A stretch of 64,000 bases of DNA from Lampris incognitus. Lineage: Eukaryota; Chordata; Actinopteri; Lampriformes; Lampridae. Each line of letters begins with the position of its first letter. Positions within the stretch are counted from its first letter, which is position 1. The position numbers and the translations under genes are program-made. Shown here piece after piece: positions 23,201-34,609 of this stretch. Below the pieces are notes generated by a model, which was not told where the DNA came from, made no database searches, and saw nothing but the letters and a program-made list of their open reading frames with translations. The stretch spans positions 142,945,585 through 143,009,584 of the forward strand of contig NC_079211.1 of assembly GCF_029633865.1 (NCBI RefSeq). Reading direction: 5' to 3'.

Positions 23201-23581
23201 AGAGTAAAGATCCCCCCTCGCATTATCTAGGTGTGTTAGTCTGATTTCGAGAAATACGATTACAGTCAGACTAACACGTTTACATGTGTGGTAAAAGTCC
23301 GGTTTTAGTCGGACTAACACAATAAATCGACTTTGTCTAACATCGTGTAAACGTACTGAGTAGTGGTGCAGCGGCAAACACATTCCTACTCAAACAGGAA
23401 CTGAGACGTGGTGACGATAAGGCAATGCTGCTGTTGGACCAGTTATCTACCAATCCCTCCATCAGTATCACAGGACAACACGTTCCCATATAGTTGGATG
23501 TAGTTTTAATGTCCTGTGTTAGCTTGGGTCCGAGGATGTCGTTTATTTATGCACGGGTGGGAACTGTTTAACTGCTTAGCT

Positions 23582-24188
23582 CAGTGGCTCTCAACCTTTT
23601 TGGGGTCCTGGACCCCCTGCGTATTTTTGATCTACCCCTGAGGACCCCTCCACCTGATCTTGGGGGAGGGGGGTTGCAATTTGATAGAAACAGTAGAAAC
23701 TGCATTTTACATTGCATTATAGCATTTATTCACTCTTTGGGGCAAAAATAAGAGCTTTCAGTTGTAACTTAGATATAGTTAACAAAACAGAATTCTTATG
23801 CAGTAACTTTCAGATATATGTAACAAAACAGAATTCTTACGCAGTAACTTTCAGATATATGTAACAAAACAGAAGATGTAATCAGTAACTTTCAGATATA
23901 TGTAACAACAGAATTTTTATGCAGTAACTTTTAACAATGCAAACGGGAGCGAGATCTCTTATTAAAATACAATAAATTACACTCGTGAAACAGATGTAAT
24001 TAGAGAAAAAAGTCCTGTTACCCTTTATAGTTTAGGTAGATAAAGGTCTCATTCACATTTGAGTAAAATAATCCTATTTCTATAAATGTCATAGGATCTT
24101 TTTTTTAAAGACATTTTATTTTCACGGACCCCTTGCAATTACACCACGGACCACTAGGGGTCCGCGGACCCCCGGTTGAGAAACACTG
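23582..24188 (+). mobile_element. Non-autonomous hAT transposon (MITE), copy 2
   Basis: Same family as 20786-21349. The ends are CAGTGGCTCTCAACC ... GGTTGAGAAACACTG, with a perfect 8-bp target duplication GCTTAGCT (23574-23581 and 24189-24196). At 607 bp it is 43 bp longer than copy 1, mostly because it carries one more of the internal ~40-bp units. The two copies are nearly identical outside that array, which points to recent, closely spaced insertions. Confidence 0.93.
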
Positions 24189-24361
24189 GCTTAGCTGACG
24201 GCACACAAGCCACAATGGCTGCAGCACCTTGTTTGTAGTTCACGCTGCCAGGAGGAGGGAGGGATAAATCTGGGAAATCGCGGATATCAGCTTTAAATGT
24301 GTCTTCTAACCCCATATTTGTGGTTGAGAGAAGTGTATTTAGTTAATGTGCTGTTTCTTCC

Positions 24362-26095
24362 AAGTCAAGTCCATTTTATGTGTCTAGCCCAATATCACAA
24401 ATTACAAATTTGCCTCAGGGGGCTTTACAGCAACACAACATCCTGACCTTAAGGATAAGGAACAACTCCATAAAAAAAACAACCTTTAACAGGTGAAGTA
24501 ATACTTGGGGTAGTATTGGTCGAGGATCAATGACCACACCGGGTTATAGAACTCAGGTTTAATCGTGGCTCAGAGACAGACGTAATAACCACTACAACAG
24601 GGAGAAACAACAGGAAGAAACCTCAGGGAGAGCAGCAGAGGACGGATCTCTCTCTCCCAAGACGGACAGAATGTTGTGTTTGCACAGTTTATGGAATACA
24701 ACATTGAAAGAGAATAACAGAAATCTCATGGAGTTATGGAATATATGAAGAATATGCTGAGGATGCCAAGCAGTGTCCAGATGCCACCAGAACAGCCTAG
24801 GACCAAGAGGACATACTGCACATGCACAGGGGAGACTCACATCAAATCGTTCCCATACGTGGGAGAAGAGACAAGAAAAACACGAGCTACACACCAGAGA
24901 GAGAGAAGGATATAACATTGAAACAGGATAACAAAATTATATGGATTTATAAGATATAGAAAAAAGAAAATGAGATGAGGATGCCAAGCAGTGTCCAGGT
25001 GGCGAACGCCATCGCCATAGAAACCTGGGGAGACAGACTACACGCGCACACAAGAGAGACTCACATCAAACCCTTCACATACATAGAAGAAGAGAAAGGG
25101 GGAAGAGGTGTGCGAGAACAGTTTCCAATAGTCAATAATCTATACTCTATGATCTCGTCGGCAGAACAGTGGTTGGTAAATTCAGTGAGACAGAAACTGA
25201 CCTGCCGTGCAATACAGGTTGTGAAGTACTCAACTTAAAGGCAATTAAATGTAGGCTAAGGGGGGAAAAAGAAGAGTTTTAAGTTTGGATTGAAAGGACT
25301 CAACAGACTCTGATTGTCTGGTGGCAGCAGGCAGGTTATTCCACAAGAACGGGGCCCGATAGGAAAAGGCCCTGCCACCAGCTGACTTCTTTTTAACTTT
25401 GGGTCCACACAGGAGCCCTGTATTTTGAGAACGAAGAGCTCGAGATGGACTGTACAGTTCAAGGAGATCAGACAGGTAAGATGGGGCAAGCCCATTCAGG
25501 ATTTTATAAGTCAGCAGAAGCACCTTGTATTCTGATCTAACATGCATAGGACGCCTTGGAAGAATTGGTGTAATATGGTCAAATTTCCTAGTTTTAGTTC
25601 GGATTCTAGCAGCAGCATTCTGGACCATCTAAAGACTTTTAGTACTAGCATGTGGCAGACCTGAGAACACAACATTACAGTTATCAAGTCTGGCTGAAAC
25701 AAATGCATGTATTAGAGTCTCTGCATCAGCCATGGAGAGAAAAGACTGAATTTTAGCTGTCATGTAGGTGAAAAAGGCAGCTTGGTGATTTATTTAATGT
25801 GTTTATCAAAGGAAAGGCTGGGATCAAACGCAACACCAAGAGTTCTGGCTGCCACACTTTGTGAAACCACAGAGTCGTCGATCGTTACCGTTACTTGATC
25901 AAATCGGCGTCTGTGTCTAGCAGGGCCAACGACCAGCATCTCGGTTTCACCCGAATTTAAAAGCAGGAAATTTAGAGACATCCAGTTTTTCGCAGCAGCC
26001 AAGCAGGCGTCTAAATAAAACCTACTTGACTTGACCTGACTTAAATTAGCCATTTGAGTACGATCACCAGCCCTTATTGGCGCACACAGCTTTAA
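24362..26095 (-). mobile_element. L2-type LINE, 5'-truncated (minus)
   Basis: The 3' end lies at 24362 with the fish L2 tail (reverse of AATATTGGGCTA..., CAGGATGTTGTGTTGCTGT). The coding part at 26050-25250 gives [39 protein letters not shown], and the C-terminal [19 protein letters not shown] block, i.e. the end of the reverse transcriptase and its C-terminus. Frameshifts and stops interrupt it. The 3' UTR (24600-25090) contains an imperfect tandem duplication of about 250 bp (AGGATGCCAAGCAGTGTCCAG twice, at 24760 and 24980). The sister copy is at 38060-39690 on the plus strand. Confidence 0.85.
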
Positions 26096-26735
26096 CTGAG
26101 GGTGACTGTGTTGGGGTGGGGCTGTGCCCCCGGGGGCCCATGGTCCCATAATCTGGCCATGACAACAACCATTATTACAACTCTGTTCATACACGATCCT
26201 GCCTGTGTGGTAACCACACCACAGTATATGTACACTCCAACATACCGCAGGGAAACAGACAAACACGCCACCTTCAAAACCTGCTTGAGACAACATGCTG
26301 ACTAGTCAATGCTGCTCAGACTTGGGGAGTCGTTTCTTATTTTGTGGGCTAACCCCACTCTAGTACTAGAGTTGTGTAACATTCTGACACTTTGCAATAT
26401 GTATGCTGGAGTACAAATGTATTGGGGGAAAAAAGTATCTCATATTAATTAGATTAAAATAGCCCACTGATCAGCTGTTTCTACAGTCAGGATAGAAGAC
26501 TGGGCAAATGCTCTCTCACTCACACTGCTTGCCTCTTGCTGCAGAGAATCGGCGCTGTGAGCGAGTCATGGCAGAGTAGCTGATCGGACCACTTCGGGGT
26601 TGCACACCGTGATCAGTGGGATCAAGTCTCGAGACCCGTCTGACTTGTGAAACCTGTACGAAGAAGAGACACAACGCTGACGGTGAGGGCCGACTGGGGC
26701 CTGCAAGTGTGATCAACAGATGCAGGTCTGAGCAA
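26096..26735. other. Intergenic DNA, no gene seen
   Basis: No exon or clear repeat end was recognised between the two minus-strand LINE relics. Confidence 0.5.
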
Positions 26736-27500
26736 ACTCTATTCTTTATTTCAGATCCCCATTAATCACTGCCTCATCAGCGGCTGTTCCCCCTGGGGTC
26801 TAACCGTACGACACTTAATTTAAAAGTCAACAAGCAAAAACACAACATATATCAATGTAACAGCAATAACCAGAAACATCACACAAAACTAAATTATCAG
26901 ACAGCTTTGAGCGCGACACAAAATTCTCCGTATCCGTCATACCCAATTAGACAAAAGCAAAACCAATTCCTGTAAATGAGGGGAAAAAAAAGATTAATTG
27001 AAGTAATTAAAATAAAGCAGACATAACTCATAACAGAATACAGTAAACAGACATAAAAAAAGAAACCTAATCTAAAACAATCTCTCTCTCTGTATTACGT
27101 ATTTTCTCAGCCTCTTCTTGAATCCAGCTCTGCTGGTCACTGAAGTCCAGTCCAGTAGGTACTTGTGGAAGTCCAGTCCAGCAGGTACTTGTGGAAGTCC
27201 AGTCCAGTAGGTACTTGTGGAAGTCCAGTCCAGCAGGTACTTGTGGAAGTCCAGTCCAGCAGGTACTTGTGGAAGTCCAGTCCAGTAGGTACTTGTGGAA
27301 GTCCAGTCCAGCAGGTACTTGTGGAAGTCCAGTCCAGAAGGTACTTGCCCTGGACATCACAGTCCTTTTTAAGGCATCAGTTGTGGGTTTAGGCAGGGTC
27401 AAATGACCCCTCCTGGCATGTCTAGTGCCATAGTCATGACCATCACTAGTAAGCAACAGCTGAGAGGAGAGGCAAACAGGGTTACATAACATATAGATGG
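26735..27500 (-). mobile_element. LINE 3' end with internal minisatellite
   Basis: Minus-strand frame at 27492-27067: HDYGTRHARRGHLTLPKPTT, DALKRTVMSRASTFWTGLPQVP, then repeats, then SDQQSWIQEEAEKIRN. The YxTR-A-x-x-G...LPxPxT...LKR...FW-LP pattern is the usual C-terminus of non-LTR retrotransposon reverse transcriptases. The element tail (AATGGGGATCTGAAATAAAG on the minus strand) ends near 26740. Upstream parts are missing. The clade is not certain (CR1/Rex1-like suggested). Confidence 0.7.
27142..27349 (+). repeat. 26-bp minisatellite (about 8 units)
   Basis: Tandem units of GAAGTCCAGTCCAG(T/C)AGGTACTTGTG, about eight in a row with single T/C/A variants at one position. Because 26 is not a multiple of 3, each frame cycles through the same 26-residue pattern every three units. 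It arose within the C-terminal coding part of the LINE at 26735-27500. Confidence 0.95.
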
Positions 27501-28740
27501 GGTTTTTTTTATAAATCTAACACAATCTAAATTTAAATGTACAAGTCTAACACAAAGAGGCAAATTCGAATGAATACAGTATTGACATCTGGACAATATT
27601 TGGGGTTGTGGGTTTGTTCATAATATATTTAGTCCCTCTACTGTTATTGGTGAGACTGTACCCAGTAATGGGTTTGTACCTGCATCATAATGACAACATT
27701 GAAGTGATGTCGTGGCGCCCTCTATCGGTTGTGTACAAGATTTTTTTTTTTTTTTTTGCTCTATACAAAGTCTAATGGGTCATTAGTTCATCTCGAGTGT
27801 ATAGACAGATAGACAGAAAAATAAAGGACTCGAGAAATAGATGGATAAGCAGAGAGGCAGACAGAAAGGCAGACTGACGATGTCAATTGTTTGAAAGTGC
27901 CCCAGTGTAAAATCTGCTCCGTCGTTAGTTATCACGAGCATTCTCCATTATGTCATTCTGTCAGTCACCGCATCACACAGCCACCTTTCTCGTTTTTGTT
28001 TTAAATTCTATTGAATTTTAATTTATTTTTGCATTTATTTTTTTAACTTGTATGGAGGACCTCTTGGACAAGCCCCCCCCCCCCCCAAAAAACAAAAACA
28101 GTTGTTTGCACCACAGTGCACCACGGTCAGGGGAAGTAACGTCATTCTGGGCACATCAGCTTCAGTTGTTGGTGGAGTCTCAAATGTCAACAGACACCGG
28201 TTCCGTTCCCCTGCCACGTGGACTTTGAGATTACGACGAAGAGCCCAGATGCCAATATAGTGTAATTTCCCCATTTAAGTGTCTGCTAAAAGGTCAAACG
28301 CTAACCAGCTCCAGACATGTTCTCCGGCATTCCCGGTTTTCACTTCTCCCCTTGGTTACGATGGGATCCCAAACGGAGTGTGGACTCTACCCCGTCGTAC
28401 TCAAGTGTGGAATAAGATAATACATCACTCAGTGACCGAGTCAAAGTCTGACTCCTCGGCTGTTGTACCAGTTAAAAGGCAGTGCCCGCGTGCCATCTTG
28501 CATGACGCACAAGGACAAAATCCAGTCATGACTTTTCTACCTGCTTATTTTCCTCTCAAAGGAGATTCAGACTGTCGTTGCCCAGCAGATGTGTGAGTGA
28601 CTGTTTGAACAAGGAGGCGTGTTGGGAGGACCAGAGGTTTTGGCTGGCGTTGAGTCGTTGGACGTCATTCACCCCTCAGCCAGGCGAGCCGGCTCAGACT
28701 GGCACGAATCAACAGTTTGTTCACGTGACCTATTGACCTA
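27501..28740. other. Intergenic DNA, no gene seen
   Basis: Contains a T run at 27741-27757, an AGACAG-rich low-complexity patch (27800-27870) and a C run at 28072. No exon recognised. Confidence 0.5.
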
Positions 28741-28742
28741 TT

Positions 28743-29129
28743 TCCATCCATCCATTATCCGAACCGCTTATCCTGCTCTCAGGGTCGCAGGGATGCTGGA
28801 GCCTATCCCAGCAGTCATTGGGCAGCAGGCAGGGAGACACCCTGGACAGGCCGCCAAGCCTGTCCCACAGGGCCGACACACATACACACACCCACACATT
28901 CATACCTAGGGGCAATTAATATGGCTGATTCACCTGACCTACATGTCTTTGGACTGTGGGAGGAAACCGGAGCCCCCGGAGGAAACCCACGCAGACACGG
29001 GGAGAACATGCAAACTCCACACAGAGGACGACCCGGGACGACCCCCAAGGTTGGACTACCCCGGGGCTCAAACCCAGAACCTTCTTGCTGTGAGGCGACC
29101 ACGCTAACCGCTGCGCCACCGTGCCACCC
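28743..29129 (-). repeat. Full-length tRNA-derived SINE (GGAT tail, reverse)
   Basis: On the minus strand it starts GGGTGGCACGGTGGCGCAGC with GGTTAGCGTGGTC (A-box region) and GGGTTTGAGCCCC (B box), continues through GTTTGCATGTTCTCCCCGTG and GGTTTCCTCCGGGGGCTCC, a short CA/TG-rich stretch, and ends in the GGATAATGGATGG tail. Head, body and tail are all present. Same family as 54808 and 56669. Confidence 0.88.
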
Positions 29130-29581
29130 TGTTGACCTATTTCAACCCCGGCCATTTTGAGGCCTTTTCTGCATCTATCGTGATCTTCTTCATCCTCCCC
29201 CGAAAACAGTTCATAACTTTACGTCACATCCCATCAGGCCTGGTTGAAGTTATTCCTTTATTCAGCATCGAAAACACTGTGGGAAAGACTCCACCAAACA
29301 ATATAGAACTATTTCCACCCTATCAGATGAGGTTAATGAAAGTAAGGCATCTGGGTTGAAAGTCATCTGTTGGTATCAATTGATGAGTTACAAAACATAA
29401 TTTGTTAACATAATTCCTGTTTATTCTCATGTTCAAATATTGGATAATAGGTAACTAGGCTTAATTTCCCCCCCAACTACAATCAGTTGAAATATGGCTG
29501 ACCTGACCACAATCAATTTTTCGCATTTTAAGAGCTAAATAAATACTAATGCATGCTTTTCTTCATTGCACTGGCCATATA

Positions 29582-31219
29582 CAGTGCATCTGGAAAGTAT
29601 TCACACCCCTTCACTTTCCCCACATGTTGTTATGTTACAGCCTCATTCCAAAATGGATTAAATTCCTTTTTTTTTCTCACCAATCTACACACAATACCCC
29701 ATAATGACAAAGTGAAAAAGGTTTTGTAGAAATTTTTGCAAATTTATTAAAAATAAAAAACTGAAATATTGCATGTACATAAGTATTCACACCCTTTGCT
29801 ATGACACTCAAAATTGAGCTCAGGTTCATCCTGTTTCCTCTGATCATGCTTGAGATGTTTCTACATCTTGATTGGAGTCCACCTGTAGTAAATTCAATTG
29901 ATTGGACATGATTTGGAAAGGCACACACCTGTCTATATAAGGTCCCACTGTTGACAGTGCATGTCAGAGCAGAAACCAAGCCATGAAGTCAGAGGAATTG
30001 TCTGTGGACCTCCGAGACAGGATTGTATCGAGGCACAGATCTGGGGAAGGGTACAAAATAATTTCTACAGCTTTGAAGGTCCCGAAGAGCACAGTGGTCC
30101 CCATCATTCGTAAATGGAAGAAGTTTGGATCCACCAGGACTCTTCCTAGAGCTGGCCGCCCAGCCAAACTGAGCAATCGGGGGAGAAGGGCCTTGGTCAG
30201 GGAGGTGACCAAGAACCCGATGGTCACTCTGACAGAGCTCCAGCGTTCCTCTGTGGAGATGGGAGAACCTTCCAGAAGGACAACCATCTCTGCAGCACTC
30301 CACCAATCAGGCCTTTATGGTAGAGTGGCCAGACGGAAGCCTCTGCTCAGTAAAAGGCACATGACAGCCCGCTTGGAGTTTGCCAGAAAGCACCTAAAGG
30401 ACTCTCAGACCATGAGAAACAAGATTCTCTGGTCTGATGAAACCAAGATTGAACTCTTTGGCCTGAATGCCAAACGTCACGTCTGGAGGAAACCAGTCAC
30501 CTCTCATCACCTTGCTAATACCATCCCTACAGTGAAGCATGGTGGTGGCAGCATCATGCTGTGGGGATGTTTTTCAGCAGCAGGAACTGGGAGACTAGTC
30601 AGGATCGAGGGAAAGATGAATGGAGCAAAGTACAGAGAGATCCTTGATGAAAACCTGCTCCAGAGCGCTCAGGACCTCAGACTGGGGCGAAGGTTTACCT
30701 TTCAACACGACAAAGACCCTAAGCACACAGCCAAGACAACGAAGGAGTGGCTTCGGGACAAGTCTGTGAATGTCCTTGAGTGGCCCAGCCAGAGCCCAGA
30801 CTTGAACCCCATTGAACAGGTCTGGAAAGACCTGAAAATAGCTGTGCAGCAACGCTCCCCATCTAACCTTACAGAGCTCGAGAGGATCTGCAGAGAAGAA
30901 TGGGAGAAATACCCCAAATATAGGTGTGCCAAGCTTGTAGCTTCATACCCAAGAAGACTTGAGGCTGTTATCGCTACCAAGGGTGCCTCAACCAAGTACT
31001 GAGTAAAGGGTGTGAATACTTATGTTCATGCAATATTTCAGTTTTTTATTTTTAATAAATTTGCAAAAATTTCTACAAAACCTTTTTCGCTTTGTCATGA
31101 TGGGGTATTGTATGTAGATTGATGAGAAAAAAAAGGAATTTAATCCATTTTGGAATAAGGCTGTAACATAACAAAATGTGGGGAAAGTGAAGGGGTGTGA
31201 ATACTCTCCTGATGCACTG
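29582..31219 (+). mobile_element. Complete Tc1-type transposon
   Basis: A 1638-bp element flanked by TA on both sides (29580-29581, 31220-31221). The ends CAGTGCATCTGGAAAGTATT and, reversed, CAGTGCATCAGGAGAGTATT open inverted repeats of about 215 bp that differ at only a dozen or so positions. Each repeat has an outer and an inner copy of a GTATTCACACCC motif, the IR/DR layout of fish Tc1 elements where transposase binds twice per end. The transposase frame between them is uninterrupted. The left and right outer ends differ slightly (TGGAAAG versus AGGAGAG). It lies between entirely degraded repeats, so it looks like the youngest insertion here. Confidence 0.95.
29983..31002 (+). CDS. Tc1 transposase (DD34E), apparently intact
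   Basis: A single 339-residue frame, the usual length for Tc1 transposases (about 340). The N-terminus (residues 1-110) has the paired-like helix-turn-helix (DRIVSRHRSGEGYKIISTAL, PKSTV), an AT-hook-like GRPAK (residues 59-63) and the second helix-turn-helix. The catalytic residues are present: D152 in WSDETKIELFG, D243 in FQHDKDPKHTAK, and E278 in SPDLNPIEQVW, with 34 residues between the last two, i.e. the DD34E signature. A glycine-rich stretch (KHGGGSIMLWGCFS) lies at 185-198. The start was chosen because it is 10-20 residues before the first helix, as in relatives. Known activity: cut-and-paste transposition into TA. No stop or frameshift is seen; whether it is active cannot be told from sequence alone. 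Confidence 0.95.
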   Translation: MKSEELSVDLRDRIVSRHRSGEGYKIISTALKVPKSTVVPIIRKWKKFGSTRTLPRAGRPAKLSNRGRRALVREVTKNPMVTLTELQRSSVEMGEPSRRTTISAALHQSGLYGRVARRKPLLSKRHMTARLEFARKHLKDSQTMRNKILWSDETKIELFGLNAKRHVWRKPVTSHHLANTIPTVKHGGGSIMLWGCFSAAGTGRLVRIEGKMNGAKYREILDENLLQSAQDLRLGRRFTFQHDKDPKHTAKTTKEWLRDKSVNVLEWPSQSPDLNPIEQVWKDLKIAVQQRSPSNLTELERICREEWEKYPKYRCAKLVASYPRRLEAVIATKGASTKY

Positions 31220-31334
31220 TATATATATCTATATAGATATATATACAAATATTTTTCCAGTGGGAAATACCCCATAGTTGTTTTTTGATTATGCAATTAT
31301 TAAAATGAACTCTAGGGTTCCCAAACTTCTAAAG

Positions 31335-31505
31335 ATCCCCCCCTCTGTTGCTCTCCGTGAGGTTTCTTCCCATTTTTTCTGTTAATTTTTTTTTGTTTAG
31401 GGAGATTTTCCTTATCTGATGCAAGGGTCTAAGGACAGGATGTTGTGTTGCTGTAAAGCCCCATGACGCAAATCTGTAATTTGTGATAAATTCGACTTGG
31501 CTACG
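31335..31505 (+). mobile_element. L2 LINE 3'-UTR fragment
   Basis: TTGCTCTCCGTGAGGTTTCT, then AGGGAGATTTTCCTTATCTG and GTCTAAGGACAGGATGTTGT match the tail of the L2 at 38060-39690 (about 39520-39665). Only the last ~170 bp remains, just downstream of the Tc1 element. Confidence 0.8.
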
Positions 31506-33985
31506 GAGCTCTTAATGACAGAGGACATGGTGACGTAGGAGAGACACACTGAAATGAAAGACAACATAGCATTGATCACTTGCATTTTATTTCAACTCCA
31601 GTGTTACATACTGTATGTAGCAGCATTTATTAACATTTGCGAGTTGTTTCCAAACATTCCCGCGCTCTAGGCGGCGCTAGAGGGCACTCATAGCCTTTCC
31701 CCAGTCAGTTCTTTGTGCGCAGACAGCATTCAAATATTTACACCATGCACATCCTGGCATGTCGATTCTATTTAAACTCTTTTTAAATTATGTCCATAAA
31801 CACACACACTCGTACAATCCCACTGCATACGTTAACAGGATGACACAGACCAACGGGGACCAAATGCGAAGACGTGGTTTGAGTTTCTAAAAATCACCTT
31901 GGGCATTAACATGAAATTGTCTATAATCCCTCATAAAGTGACTTGGGGGGGGGGGTGATATTTTATGCTGACAGGCTTACATGTCTTACACAAGTCAGAC
32001 GTATAGGAATAAAATCAACACAACAAATGGTCGTTTTCTGACCTTAAATCAACTCAGACCAACACTGCTTTTTTTTTTTGGTCAATACAATAAACGTAAT
32101 AATGATCTACAAATTCGTGGTTTAGATATGTAAGAGAAGGCTTTTATCACACTTAACTTTGTTTCAGCATTATATTTGAGATGACCACAAAGCTACACAC
32201 CAGTCATGTAAAAGTCACATCGTGTATTCTGCCTAAGGTTAATTAATGACGAATGTTACGAGATCCACACACTGAAGAAAAGAAAAAAAGAGAAGACATT
32301 TGGGCAAAAGGAAGGATTAAATAGGATCCTGTAAGCCTATTTTTCCATAATAAATATCCGTGGCATCCTCGGTGTGACCCACACGCTCCCGCTTCGAGAG
32401 TCTTTGCTCCGATATTTCAGTTTTCATTAGGGGGAGAAGGGACAAAGTATTATCCTTTACGCGACACCGTGGCCCAAAAACAACACCAATAGGAAATCCC
32501 AACGAAATGACATTAGAGGAGTGCCACAGAAACATGAGAAGACGATTAGCCTCGGATGCTACGTAACAAACGGGGAAGATGTAAAATGGTTAGAAACATC
32601 GAGGCTGCCTCGCCTCGACAGGAGACTCCTATACACACGGGGGTGGAGTGACATTCAAGCGTCTCCCCGTCTCAAAGCGGGTAGGCACGCGGCTACCTGC
32701 AGCTGTTAAAACTGGCTTAAAAATAAGACGCATGGAGAAACAATGCATATCTTTGGGATTATAACGGTAACCCTAAGTAACAATCATAGTTAAGTTCGGT
32801 TCCTTTGAACGGTTGTGCGTGACCAGTGGAGTCGCTCCAAAACGATGGAGCTCGCTGATGATAGAAAGAAGAAGAAGAAAAAAAAGAAGAGGAGAAGCAA
32901 AGTATTTAATTAAAGGAAAACAAACAAATCTTGTGGCTTAGTGATTATATCAATATCTGGAGGACCGAGTGGAAAACAGAGAGCCGAGAGGGTAGAGAGA
33001 GAGAGAGAGAACAGGGGGAGCACAGGAAGTGTGCAACTAAAATGGGCCACGGAAGAGAGGGAAGAAGAAGAGGGAAAGAAGGAAGAGAGGGAAGAAGAAG
33101 AGGGAAAGAAGGAAGAGAGGAAAGAAGACGAGGGAGAGAATAAAACAGCCTACCAACCAACTTGATTTGGTACGGCGTTCGATGATCTAATGTATAACCA
33201 GCTTCAGTGGTCAGTCGGCTGTAGCGCCGACAAAACCGGTAAACGGACTCTTCAAGGCGGCTCCAACTTCTTGCATTTCTACGTCGGCGGCAGTCCGGCC
33301 GTTCCAGAACACATCGGCAAAAAACCCTTTAAAAGGTTTCGATGTCAAATTTACGACCTTTAGTAACGCATACAAGAAGTAGTTCAAGTTAAAAGCTAAA
33401 CAGGACATTACTACGAATGTATTGATTTAGCGCTGAGAAGAAAGAGGCCCGCCGCCGGAGGCGACGAGCCTGTAGTTCGATCCATCTTTGGAGCTGCGTG
33501 ACGAAACCATAAGTCACTTCTACAAACAAGCTGCCTTCTACCTGCACCGTACACGCTTCTTTATATGACACTAAGATTGTGCGTGACTCGACAGCGTTGT
33601 AGCACTGCACTTAAAAGAAGGCAAATAAGTGGACCGCTGCGGTCTACAAGTCTTTAATACTGAGAGGGACAGCAGGCCTCTCAGGAGGAAGAAGGAAACG
33701 GGATTTTCCGCAAAAAAACATCCACACTTCACCGACTGACACTACGGAGGAGAGAGAAGCAAGTTTAAAAAAAGGATTAAAATAGTGCTCTATTTTGTAA
33801 ATTGGTGACTTACTAAACCGGCGATTTACTAAATCCCCAGTTTATACTTCAGATACCTGATCAGTTTTTAAAAAAAAAACAAAGTGGCAATAACTTTGTA
33901 ATAGCAGAGGGAGTTAACCAAGAGGACAAATATGGAAATTCTTATTTGCCCTAGCCATTTCAGTCACAACGGATGAGCAAATAAG

Positions 33986-34017
<32 letters not shown>

Positions 34018-34609
34018 GCTGACCTAAACTTCCAACATTTAAGAGGCACTTTACAAAGTGCAATCGTTGTTTACTGTGCGCTGAAAATAAGGAATGTGTT
34101 CACCCGGTTCCTTACAAATACACAAAGACATAAAATAAGCAAAGGGTTGTGTGTTCCTTCCGCATCCATAAAACGCGAGCCTCAGAAGCAAAACAACAAA
34201 TATAAGTTTCCCATATTAGAACTATAAACGTCTCGCTGAAGGCAAACTTAGTGGATGCAATCACCGAACGCAGAGAAGAACCTGGAGTGAGCGGCGTGTG
34301 CGTGAAGGAAGAAAGCGATGCCTTACAAAAGATGTAATCTACTTATTGCTATTCTTTAAGAATAGACATCTTCTGACGGTTGCAGGTCCCGTTTGCGAAA
34401 CACCAATCCTTTTTTAAAAGGGTAATGCACTGCAGCTTGGTAAAAAAGTGCACACCTTCCCCGCAGTGGCTTCTCTTTGAGACAGCGACCTGCGGTTATT
34501 ACTCAACACACAGACAAGCGTGGCGAATACACAAACAGCCTCACCTCAGAGGCTTTTTACATCATTTCCATTCTATAGGTGCGGGTTGGTTCCTCCGACA
34601 CGTGTTCAG
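31506..34609 (-). other. Probable slc25a37 3' UTR and flank
   Basis: No coding exon was found. On the minus strand the sequence continues from the slc25a37 stop through about 3 kb without a clear repeat except a 30-bp GA-rich tandem array (33055-33140) and A/T runs. The first plausible AATAAA on that strand far downstream is at about 31586-31592. A long 3' UTR is known for the mammalian gene, so a 3-kb UTR is plausible, but the poly(A) site is inferred. Confidence 0.4.
33055..33143 (+). repeat. GA-rich 30-bp tandem repeat (3 units)
   Basis: Three consecutive ~30-bp units of GAAGAGAGGGAAGAAGAAGA followed by GGGAAAGAAG, the third with a few changes. A shorter GA run precedes it at 32993-33010. 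Purine-only on the plus strand. Confidence 0.9.

Noticed and set aside
27142-27349. CRISPR-like array
   Set aside because: Units are contiguous with no unique spacers, and the organism is a vertebrate; it is a minisatellite.
33389-33610. Frames in the slc25a37 3' region as a small gene
   Set aside because: No recognisable domain; more likely 3' UTR sequence.
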